A stretch of 64,000 nt of DNA from Cupriavidus plantarum (GTDB lineage: Bacteria; Pseudomonadota; Gammaproteobacteria; Burkholderiales; Burkholderiaceae): assembly GCF_905397285.1 (NCBI RefSeq), contig NZ_CAJPUX010000004.1:248001-312000 (forward strand). The letters run 5' to 3'. The notes beneath the pieces are model-generated. The model searched no databases. It was not told where the DNA came from and saw nothing but the letters and a program-made list of their open reading frames with translations. Positions 16,212-23,584 of this stretch are shown piece after piece (the stretch's first letter is position 1; every line of letters starts with the position of its first letter). The position numbers and the translations under genes are program-made.

Positions 16212-17156
16212 ATGGTCAAAAGAATCCCTTCGCAACCTACGCCCGCTCCTCGCTACGAGCAGAGAATTGTCCTATTCCTCGACTTCTTAGGCTTCAAGGA
16301 TCTGGTTAGCCGTACTACTAGCGACCCGGACTTTCTTAAGAAGCTCATTAGCGCCATGAACGCGGTTGGCACTATCGGCAGCGATGATGCAGAGTTTCTC
16401 AAGAGTCAACGTGTCACCCAGTTCTCCGACTGCATCGTTGTCTCCTACCTGGTAACAGAAAGATCCGCAGTCTTCTGGCTCCTCAACAGCATCGCTCTCC
16501 AAGTTCTCAGCTTGGCGGAAAATGGGTTTCTGGTCCGCGGCGGGCTAACTGTCGGCCGACTCTATCACTCAGATCGCCACGTGGTAGGTCCCGCGATGAA
16601 CGAAGCATATCGGATAGAATCCCAGGTCGCTAAGTATCCTCGCATCGTCATCGACCCCAAGGTACTTGAAGTTGCGAAACGCGCACGGAGAGAGGGGCAT
16701 ACTCCGGAAGAGGAGGCTACGTATGCGAAGTCCTTCATGACAAAGGATTCCGATGGCGAGTACTTCTTTGACTATGTCTCTTGGAACTCCGTCGTGGCAA
16801 TCAGTGGTGGCGAAAGCGACGTTTACGGCTCCTATCTTGGAGCTCTGAGCAAGCTAATCCGGGATGGACTTCGACACGACAACCCGTACGTCCAAGAGAA
16901 ATATCTGTGGCTTCACAAGTTGTACGTCACCGCCATCCGTCAATTCACGGATACTCCATCGAACGGGAAGGGGCGGAAGGAGAACTCTGCGCTCTTCGCG
17001 GAAATTGAGAGTCTTCCGGTTTTCAATATCGATGCAAAGTTGGCCCGCAGCGCAATTAAGAAGTCGATGACTGCAGCGAAGAAGGCATCGAAGAAAAAGA
17101 GCAAGGCACAGGGTACGAAATCAAGCCCAACTTCGAACAAAGGTCGAAAATCATGA
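16212..17156 (+). CDS. Class III nucleotidyl-cyclase-like protein, similar to Pycsar PycC
   Basis: 314 aa. It shows the class III cyclase layout: first metal Asp in IVLFLDFLGFKDLV (residues about 19-32), second metal Asp in QFSDCIVVSY, then RGGLTVGRLYH, VVGPAMNEAYRIES and YPRIVIDP, ending with a DSDGEYFFDY segment. This pattern is that of pyrimidine cyclases of the Pycsar anti-phage systems and their uncharacterised relatives; both metal-binding Asp residues are retained. The last 40 residues are Lys/Ser-rich and probably disordered. It is on the opposite strand from the CBASS genes and splits them in two. No Pycsar effector (PycTM or TIR) lies next to it. Product nucleotide unknown. Confidence 0.6.
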   Translation: MVKRIPSQPTPAPRYEQRIVLFLDFLGFKDLVSRTTSDPDFLKKLISAMNAVGTIGSDDAEFLKSQRVTQFSDCIVVSYLVTERSAVFWLLNSIALQVLSLAENGFLVRGGLTVGRLYHSDRHVVGPAMNEAYRIESQVAKYPRIVIDPKVLEVAKRARREGHTPEEEATYAKSFMTKDSDGEYFFDYVSWNSVVAISGGESDVYGSYLGALSKLIRDGLRHDNPYVQEKYLWLHKLYVTAIRQFTDTPSNGKGRKENSALFAEIESLPVFNIDAKLARSAIKKSMTAAKKASKKKSKAQGTKSSPTSNKGRKS

Positions 17157-17208
17157 CGATCGCGGGTTCCGTCGATGATGTTTCTTCCGTGCAACAGCGC
17201 CCCTTTCT

Positions 17209-17697
17209 TTATAGGCCGCGCGGCGGCACTAGGACAATGTCACCTTTGAGGTCTTTCCCCTCGCCAACACCCACCCATATCGCGCACTGATTTCCGACGA
17301 TGAGAAATACCATCGGCACCGCCTTGCTGGCACATAGCCTTCGCCACTCGCCCATATCAATGGATGATGGAGAAGGCCTCGCTTCCGGGTGTGTGTGCCA
17401 CTCGCCAAGATAGTCCATCGTCTGCTTCTGCGCCCTCCAGTGACGAAGCGCGATGCGCTGGTGGCTTTCCGCCTGTCGATGGAATCGGAATCGTTGCTGC
17501 TTGTCGCCTGGCTGCGGCGACGAGATCGCCACGATGTGCAAGTGGTGTTGTCTGCGATATCCCATCAGAATTCCGCCTGACTCCGGCGAATTCAGGTCGA
17601 CCTGTCGAAACTGGAACAGACGCTCCAGTACCTCAGCCTCAATGAGTATCTTTGCACCGTCGCACAGCGGATGCGGAATAATCAGCGATGCTGGCAT
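17209..17697 (-). CDS. cap3: Cap3-like JAB/JAMM protease (CBASS deconjugase)
   Basis: 162 aa. The JAMM metalloprotease signature is complete: E39 (SPESGGILMG), H101-x-H103-P and D114 in WHTHPEARPSPSSID. In type II CBASS, Cap3 removes CD-NTase from the targets to which Cap2 has joined it. The ATG at 17697 overlaps the end of cap2 by 16 bp, as expected for translational coupling. Its stop lies 52 bp from the convergent stop of the cyclase-like gene. Confidence 0.85.
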   Translation of the reverse strand: MPASLIIPHPLCDGAKILIEAEVLERLFQFRQVDLNSPESGGILMGYRRQHHLHIVAISSPQPGDKQQRFRFHRQAESHQRIALRHWRAQKQTMDYLGEWHTHPEARPSPSSIDMGEWRRLCASKAVPMVFLIVGNQCAIWVGVGEGKDLKGDIVLVPPRGL

Positions 17698-19214
17698 GCT
17701 GGACAGTTAGTGGTAGGCGCAATGTCCTGGTTCCTTATGCGCTTCGCGTCCGCGGTCTCGAGATAGCGAGTTCGAAATCGTGGGCTAACTTCATGCTTGA
17801 GCCAGTCACTGACCATATCAGCAGCCAGGGCTGCGGCTGACATCGGTGCTGACACCGCGTACGGCGTGTATGAGCTACAACCTCGGAACTGCTTGCGTGG
17901 AGGAGAGTCCAGGATCTGGAATCTCTCCTGCCGATAGTTCGGTCCGATGCCGTGACGAAGACACTGGAAACACCCGTACTTGTCAGAGTCAGACCATAGA
18001 CCCTGTACGCACTCACCGTTTCCCTTAACCCAGACGTATAGCATCGGCCCAAGACGGTGCTTCATGTGTGCAGCATTGACTAAGGTGCTCAATGCCTCTT
18101 CACCCGTTGCATCAATGACCAGGTCCGTCGAGAAGAACGCATCATTCAGTCTCGGCGAGGTAGTCTCCACTTCGACGTTCACGTAAGGAAATTGACGCAG
18201 TAGATCATCCTTCAAGGCTTCAGCCTTGTTCTGATGCAATGCCGGGAAGCCCAACGCATGGCGGCCCAGATTGTCCGGCTCAAGCCTGCCGAAGTCGATG
18301 AGACGTAGCACGCCATTTTTCCCAGTGCCGGCACCCAGGCGGACCAAGGCTTGGGCCAGATACCCTCCGATCGCACCGCATCCAATCAAGGTCAGCCCCT
18401 TGCCAGTGAGGCTGGGATACTCAAGATTGCGGGAGTGAATATACGCTGGCGAGATGTCGTCAAGGCGAAGTCGTACAACGTTCGTGCCAGCCCCGGCGTT
18501 GTGCAGGTAGTTTCGAAATCGCTTGGGCGCGAGCCGAAAGCCCAAGCGGTGCTTCGTGTCCAACCAAAACATGACACCGAAGCGACCTATCGGCGTATTG
18601 AATGCAATAACACATCCTTCACGCTCCAGATAGGATCGATCTGCGCCAAGGCGATGCTGAATCTGAGTGGAAAGGTCAGCGTCCCAGGCCCTTACCCAAG
18701 CGAAGAACTCTTTGATCGTGGTCGGCAATCCTTCTTCGGGTACACCCGGGGCATTCGCGCTTTCAAAGACAAAGCAAGTGAAAACGCCCTTGACCACGTC
18801 ATCTGTCTCGAATCCTTTACCGACCCGGCGTGCCGCGGAGGCATCGCGAGCAATCAGTGCCTTACGTTGTCCCTCCTGCTTGACGAGGAAGTACATCGCA
18901 GTGTCGGCATCGGAATCGAGTTCGTCTACCAAGACAGGATAAGCAGGAGGATTTTGGCCGACTACCCAGTATGCAGCGAACTCGTTGGCGATATCCGCGG
19001 CCCGCGACTTGCCACTGGAAATGCGATGCAGGACATCAGCCGCAGCTGCTAGGCACTGCTTGATGGCCTCGTCTGGTTCGAAACGATCCAGGATGACCGA
19101 CCCTGGAGAGAAATAGCAAAGGCCGCCGAGGGCATCGACGTGCTCGAGAATAGTTGGTGAGCAGATCCATGTGAGGACACAAAGGAGTTCTATGACTACC
19201 TCAGCACGCCATAT
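17682..19214 (-). pseudogene. cap2: Cap2 (E2-E1 fusion) truncated within its E2 domain
   Basis: The frame is open from 19214 to the stop at 17682, about 510 codons. Its start is missing: no ATG, GTG or TTG occurs before the TTG at 18932. The region upstream of that TTG is clearly E2: ILEHVDALGGLCYFSPGS, with the catalytic Cys at 19118-19116, then LDRFEPDEAIKQCL. The E1 part follows: adenylation GxGxxG (LIGCGAIGGYLAQAL), LIDFGRLEPDNLGRH, YGCFQCLRHG and a terminal CPAC. About 60-80 residues expected N-terminal to the E2 Cys are absent, replaced by the start of the plus-strand gene at 19192. Without a start codon and half of E2 the ligase is probably dead; a TTG start at 18932 would give E1 alone. 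Confidence 0.8.
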
Positions 19215-19920
19215 CTACGACCAGCCGGCACTTGCGCCCCTGCTCACGATTTACAGGACGGTGGCCGTCAATCTATTGACGCGCGGCGAGTCGGCGGGTG
19301 GCCGTGTTTCATTGCCAACCACGGAGGCACTCTCGTACTACATTGCGGAGCGCGCGGGCGAAGTACAGGTGGCTATAGATTTTCTGGCTTTTGCTGGTGA
19401 TAGGATGAAGGAAACGCTGTCCGGCACCGGCGAATTTCGGGAGCGCGATTACCAGTACCACTATGAGAACGTATTGTTCCGAGCGGTGGGAACCGTAGAT
19501 CGTCTCTTCCTTTTGGCAGGGACCTCAGCGTTCATGAGTCGAAAGGAGCTTAGCTCCACGCGCGCCAATGAGAACGTGAAGCGGTGCCTCAAGAAGAATT
19601 ACCTGACCGGCGCGCTCGCGGTATTAGAAGAGGCAGAATCTCTAGTAAAGCCGCTGAAGAAGGGCAGAAACAAAGTCGCGCATGTCGCAGGGTACACGGA
19701 TACGTTGTTGATCGCTGCAAGTATCGACCGGACTCCCGAGGTGGATGCGATCTATCGTCGGGAGTTGGAGAACTACCATCGCCAGGGCATCGAAACGGTC
19801 ACAACTTTGCACGCTGAACTCGCAAAATTGGCTGAAAAATTGGTCGTCGAGTTGGCGCTCGTCTTCGAGTTTATCGTCGAGGAACACAACACTCCGTCGC
19901 GGAAGCGTAAGAAGTCCTAA
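19192..19920 (+). CDS. Probable HEPN-type protein, 242 aa
   Basis: 242 aa, all-helical in appearance. An R-x4-H motif (R159, H164 in KKGRNKVAHVAG) lies in the C-terminal half, the arrangement of the HEPN RNase active site. AAAGGAG precedes the ATG at 19192; an earlier ATG at 19171 lacks a site. The gene begins exactly where cap2 is cut off, on the opposite strand, so it or its flank was brought in by the rearrangement that removed the cap2 start. No toxin or antitoxin partner sits next to it. RNase activity is inference from the motif. Confidence 0.5.
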   Translation: MTTSARHIYDQPALAPLLTIYRTVAVNLLTRGESAGGRVSLPTTEALSYYIAERAGEVQVAIDFLAFAGDRMKETLSGTGEFRERDYQYHYENVLFRAVGTVDRLFLLAGTSAFMSRKELSSTRANENVKRCLKKNYLTGALAVLEEAESLVKPLKKGRNKVAHVAGYTDTLLIAASIDRTPEVDAIYRRELENYHRQGIETVTTLHAELAKLAEKLVVELALVFEFIVEEHNTPSRKRKKS

Positions 19921-20390
19921 GGTGGACTTTGAGGATTGCGGCCCGAAGCGGCAAACTCGGACCGCAACTTTGACCGCAGATCCTCAACCGTCGACTCCTC
20001 GGAGATCCCTAGCACAGGATCTGCCCGTACAACATGCGGATGCGTCCACGGCGGCCACTCCTCAGGGCAGTCGTAGGTCTGCCATCGTTCAGATGAATGC
20101 ACGGAGATTCCCGCCAACCATTGATCACTCTCCTCGTCTTGCTGGAGAGATTATCAAGGCCATGCAATGTTGGGAATCTTCCTCCAGCAATTTCCGGACT
20201 AACCGGCACGATTGCGCCTGTTGCGCTCGCAACCAATGAGGTCTCCATGATGTTCACAAGGACATGGCGCAATGGCACGCCTGGGATGTCGGCCGTCGCG
20301 GCCTTCTGCAATTGCTCGCTTAGAACCAAATCATGCAGCGCATATACGGTGCTAGCGCTGGGTACTGCATCCGGCCCCCCCGAAACGCTT
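19917..20390 (-). pseudogene. Unidentified degraded gene in a 645-bp gap
   Basis: Between 19921 and 20565 two minus-strand frames read like one broken protein. The first gives LVLSEQLQKAATADIPGVPL and ATGAIVPVSPEIAGGRF. After a frame change near 20110 the second gives WQTYDCPEEWPPWTHPHVV and VEDLRSKLRSEFAAS, stopping at 19917. There is no usable start codon upstream (a TGA precedes). I recognise no family. The remainder, 20391-20565, shows nothing. Confidence 0.3.
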
Positions 20391-20565
20391 CATTACTGAG
20401 CCGACCCTTTATGGCGTCGACAACAACGAACGATGCGTCCCATGAACCCTCTCTTTTCCTCATTGGGCGACCTTAGCCGTTTGGTGAACGCTCCGCGCTC
20501 AATAACGTTGCCCCGGGCAACCAGGAGTGACGGGCTGCGATGGCGTACGCCATATTGACTCAATC

Positions 20566-20898
20566 TGACCCGCCCCCCGGTTTTAGTACGGCATGCGATT
20601 AGAGTTCGGCGTTAAAAACTCTGCCGGTCCCCTGGCAAATTGCTCAGCGGTCAGGTAGCCGAGCGAGCTGTGAGGCCGCTCGGTGTTGTACTCATCGCGC
20701 CAATTCTCTATCAGCATCCGAGCGCGAGGCATGGAAACGAACCAGTGTTCGTTCAGGCATTCATTGCGGAACGGCCGCTGAAGCTTTCGATGTAGGCGTT
20801 CCCCACAGGCTTACCAGGCCGGATGAAGGACAGCATGACGCTGGCCTCATATGCTCATGCATCCAACACCTTACCAGCGAACTCCGGACCGTTGTCCA
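20566..20898 (-). mobile_element. IS3-family fragment, second copy
   Basis: The first 330 bp are closely similar to 6893-7236, in the same orientation, starting TGACCCGCCCCCCGGTTTTAGTA. They encode the 3' end of the same transposase OrfB. The similarity ends abruptly near 20898 at GTTGTCCAC, where unrelated sequence begins. Together with the element at 6893 it forms a direct repeat enclosing about 13 kb of defence genes. Confidence 0.8.
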
Positions 20899-20950
20899 CG
20901 TCACGGTATCAAACACCGGCGGCAGGTCAACCGGACTGGCCGAGCGAGAA

Positions 20951-21097
20951 CTACCCCGCCTTGTTCCGAAGCGGGTAATCGTGCCGACGCCGAAGACGTT
21001 GGAGGTGTCGCCAAAGGGCGTCGATGATGACATCGGCATCCAGATGGTCTTCGAGTGCGATGTAGAACGTGTCGCGCAGAAGCGCTGAACGAACCAT
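20951..21097 (-). CDS. Small ORF (48 aa) at the end of the HEPN operon
   Basis: ATG at 21097 lies 4 bp after the stop of the HEPN gene. The product is 48 residues, with a coherent helical pattern: LLRDTFYIALEDHLDADVII then LWRHLQRLRRRHDYPLR. Composition and spacing suggest a real third gene of the operon, perhaps shortened by the IS fragment 50 bp beyond. No family is recognised. Confidence 0.4.
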   Translation of the reverse strand: MVRSALLRDTFYIALEDHLDADVIIDALWRHLQRLRRRHDYPLRNKAG

Positions 21098-21101
21098 CCA
21101 C

Positions 21102-21650
21102 TCAAGCCTCTATCGATGACGTCGAGACGTGGGCGTCGCGGATCTGCTCGATCAGGCCGCTCAGGACTCGGAACGTGAGTTCCGGGGTCACGACCGAAGG
21201 TGCGGGCTTGCTGGGATTGCGGTGAGCAATCCAATCCCGATATTGCTTGATCTGCTTGGCTCGGCCAATGAGGTCGACGTCGACCTCCGGTTTGAAGAGG
21301 TCCATGACGTCGTGGAACCGCCAATACTCGACCTCCTTGCCAAACTTGTCGGCCAGCCGAGCGGCGTAGCTCACAGGGCGGCCAAGAGCCAGCCATGCCC
21401 TGGCAGTCTGCAGCTGCTCGATGAGCATCCGCTCGAACGTGGCGAACAGCGCGAGGACGGCCAGATCGGCTGCCTGCTGCCGCGCGCGCTGAAGCGCGAC
21501 TACAGCATCTTGCGGCGTCTCTCGGGTGAACGGTAGTTCGTGCATGAACGCCGCATTCTGGTCGCGAATGATCTTGTCCACGACATTGAAGCATTCGCTT
21601 GCCACGATATAGGCATCGTAGACCGGCCGCAGCAGATAATCAGAGATCAT
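21102..21650 (-). CDS. HEPN-domain protein with R-x4-H motif
   Basis: 182 aa, helical. The motif QIKQYRDWIAHRNP gives R138-x4-H143, the catalytic pattern of HEPN RNases found in toxins and anti-phage proteins. A second conserved-looking block is ALFATFERMLIEQLQ, which resembles the dimer helix of RiboL-PSP-HEPN-like families. Its start overlaps the upstream gene by 11 bp, and a 48-codon ORF follows after 4 bp, so all three are probably cotranslated. The pair may be a toxin and its partner, or a two-component defence unit. The function is inferred from the motif. Confidence 0.6.
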   Translation of the reverse strand: MISDYLLRPVYDAYIVASECFNVVDKIIRDQNAAFMHELPFTRETPQDAVVALQRARQQAADLAVLALFATFERMLIEQLQTARAWLALGRPVSYAARLADKFGKEVEYWRFHDVMDLFKPEVDVDLIGRAKQIKQYRDWIAHRNPSKPAPSVVTPELTFRVLSGLIEQIRDAHVSTSSIEA

Positions 21651-22137
21651 ACGTCGACACGTCCGTCAGCAAATCGAAGAACAGGACTTCGTCAAGGCGT
21701 TTGGGCCGCCACATGGTAGGACCCGTCCAATACCATCCGCTTCGATCGGCTCCATACGCAAACGGTCTGCGAGCACCGCGCACGATGCGACCGTTCTCGA
21801 TCGTGCATGGGGTGTACTCGGGACCATCACCGCCGTGGAACATCAGCGCGTGGGAATACCTGCGGCCGCTCAGATCGACGCGCCCATCCGCGCCAATCGC
21901 GCATGCAGCAATGGGGATGACTTCTGCCACAGGCACCCTCTGCTTCGAGATATGAAGACCCGGCGCTTCATATTTACCCGCGACTTGCTCATTCAAGGTC
22001 CGCGAAAAATATTTGACGTCCAGGTCACGGCCGTTGCACCACTTCGTGATGTCTTCCAGCAGGACAACTACCCGCTGCACGAACTCACGGCCGAGCTCCT
22101 CGTTGAGCTCGCTATCCTCGTCATCTGCATAGTGCAT
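21640..22137 (-). CDS. Hypothetical partner of the HEPN protein, 165 aa
   Basis: 165 aa. The ATG at 22137 is chosen over the one at 22155 because GAGGGG lies 5 bases upstream. The N-terminal 40 residues are acidic and helical (YADDEDSELNEELG). The rest is beta-rich with VIPIAACAIGADGRVDLSG and YTPCTIENGRIV. No family is recognised. The 11-bp overlap with the HEPN gene indicates coordinated production, the layout of many toxin-antitoxin pairs, but an antitoxin role is speculation. It is the last island gene before the flgL terminator. Confidence 0.55.
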   Translation of the reverse strand: MHYADDEDSELNEELGREFVQRVVVLLEDITKWCNGRDLDVKYFSRTLNEQVAGKYEAPGLHISKQRVPVAEVIPIAACAIGADGRVDLSGRRYSHALMFHGGDGPEYTPCTIENGRIVRGARRPFAYGADRSGWYWTGPTMWRPKRLDEVLFFDLLTDVSTYDL

Positions 22138-22171
22138 CAAGACCCCTCGTATCAATCCAATCGTGGGTCCA

Positions 22172-22231
22172 GAGATTCACATGTTTGCCGCGCGTGGGAA
22201 ATCGTCGTTTCTTCAATCAGGCATGCGAGGG
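22172..22231. repeat. 61-bp direct repeat, right copy
   Basis: Same orientation as the copy at 6832-6892, starting GAGATTCACATGTTTGCC and ending GAGGG. It lies 35 bp upstream of the HEPN operon start and about 100 bp from flgL, near the right island edge. Confidence 0.65.
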
Positions 22232-22274
22232 TCTGAGCGAGGAGGCGGCACGACACCGGCTTCCGGTGGAAATG

Positions 22275-22302
22275 AAAAAGGGTCGCTAACGCGACCCTTT
22301 TC
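22275..22302 (-). terminator. Rho-independent terminator after flgL
   Basis: AAAAGGGTCGC and GCGACCCTTTT form an 11-bp stem with a TAAC loop, flanked by A and T tracts on both sides. It lies 27 bp past the flgL stop and marks the end of core flagellar DNA before the island. It could stop transcription from either side. Confidence 0.88.
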
Positions 22303-22328
22303 AACAGCCTCACAAACTTCAGAAACGC

Positions 22329-23552
22329 TTACAGGAACCTGAACAGATTCATCCCCTGGATCTGCATGAACGATTGCTGTGCGCCCTGCAGCGCGGTGGA
22401 GCGCTGGTAGTACTCGCTGATGGCTGCCGCGTAGTCCAGGTCCGTCAGGCTCGACAGCGTGGCCTGGTTGGTCAGGTCGCGGTTCGTGCCGATCGTGTCC
22501 AGCGAGTCCAGTTCCTGCATGCGCGAGCCGATCGAGGAGCGGACGGTCAGGACGTTGTCCAGCGAGTTCGAGAACTGGCGGATGCCGGTGGCCAGCACGT
22601 TTTGCAGGTTGGCGTTGGCCGTCTCGTCGGTCAGCGGCTGCTTGAGCGCGTTGATCACGTTCTGCAGGTTGGTGAACATGTCCCCGCCGGCTTGCTGCGC
22701 CGGCTTGATGGACATCGTGTCGCCGTTTGCCGGTGCGCCCTTGACCGAGAACGTGACGCCGCCGGCCGAGATGGCGACGCCTTCGTTGTAGTCCGTCGCG
22801 GGCACGACCTGCGTTCCCGTCGTCGTGTCGGTGATCGTGTACTGCATGCGGCCGGCGCCGTTCGGGGCGAAGTTCAGCGTGAACGAGTGGCCGTAGAGCG
22901 GGTTGGTCGGGTCCGACGCGGACACCGAGCTGAAGGTGCCGGTGCCGGTATTGGCGCTATTGCCCGTCAGCACGTAGCCAGCGTTGGCCGTCACGCTCTG
23001 GAACACTTCCGCGCCGTTGTTGCCAGCCTGCATCTGGCGAGCCACGTCGACCTGCAGCAACTGGTGGCCGGTGTCGCCCTGATAGACGGCGCCACCCGCG
23101 GCGTTCTTGGTGAACGGCACCGTGCTCGACTGCAGACCGGCGAACAGATAGTTGCCGTTGCCATCGTCGGCGTTGGCCAGACCGAACAACTGGTCGTACT
23201 GGCCCTGCAGGGCCGTCGCGAGCGTGGCGCGGTCGTTGTCGGACATCGTGCCGTTACCGGCGTTGACAAGCAGCGTCTGAATGTTCTGTACGGTCGTCGT
23301 GACCGTTTGCAGCGTGCTTTCCGACAGGCCCAGGGTCGCGTCGGCCTGCTTGCGCGAGGTTGCGTACTGCCCGTTGACCGAACCGGCCAGCGAGACGCCC
23401 AGCGCGCGGCTGGCCGCGACAGGATCGTCGGACGGCGACAGCACGCGACGGCCCGTGCCGAGCTGCTGCTGCACGTGCAGCAGCGCCGACTGCTGGCTGT
23501 TCATCGACGACAGGCCCTGGGTGTAGAGCGTGGAGGAGGCTACGCGAATCAT
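22329..23552 (-). CDS. flgL: Flagellar hook-filament junction protein FlgL (HAP3)
   Basis: 407 aa, secreted by the flagellar export machine and sited between FlgK and the flagellin filament. The N-terminal coiled-coil block (SSTLYTQGLSSMNSQQSALL, then RVLSPSDDPVAA) and the C-terminal block (SDLDYAAAISEY...GMNLFRFL) are those of flagellin-like junction proteins. The middle is a Gly/Thr/Asn-rich beta domain. It follows flgK by 32 bp and ends at a strong terminator. It is probably read from the sigma-28-like promoter before flgK. Confidence 0.95.
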   Translation of the reverse strand: MIRVASSTLYTQGLSSMNSQQSALLHVQQQLGTGRRVLSPSDDPVAASRALGVSLAGSVNGQYATSRKQADATLGLSESTLQTVTTTVQNIQTLLVNAGNGTMSDNDRATLATALQGQYDQLFGLANADDGNGNYLFAGLQSSTVPFTKNAAGGAVYQGDTGHQLLQVDVARQMQAGNNGAEVFQSVTANAGYVLTGNSANTGTGTFSSVSASDPTNPLYGHSFTLNFAPNGAGRMQYTITDTTTGTQVVPATDYNEGVAISAGGVTFSVKGAPANGDTMSIKPAQQAGGDMFTNLQNVINALKQPLTDETANANLQNVLATGIRQFSNSLDNVLTVRSSIGSRMQELDSLDTIGTNRDLTNQATLSSLTDLDYAAAISEYYQRSTALQGAQQSFMQIQGMNLFRFL

Positions 23553-23584
23553 GGCTAGTTTCCTTCAGTTCCGTGGTGCTGCCG

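Noticed and set aside
17682-18932. Taking the TTG at 18932 as the true start of an E1-only gene
   Set aside because: The same frame upstream clearly encodes E2 sequence with the catalytic Cys, so the homologous gene extends further; the TTG may at best rescue a shortened product.
20009-20390. Missing N-terminal half of Cap2 displaced to this region
   Set aside because: The fragment (LVLSEQLQKAATADIPGVPL) has no E2-like features.
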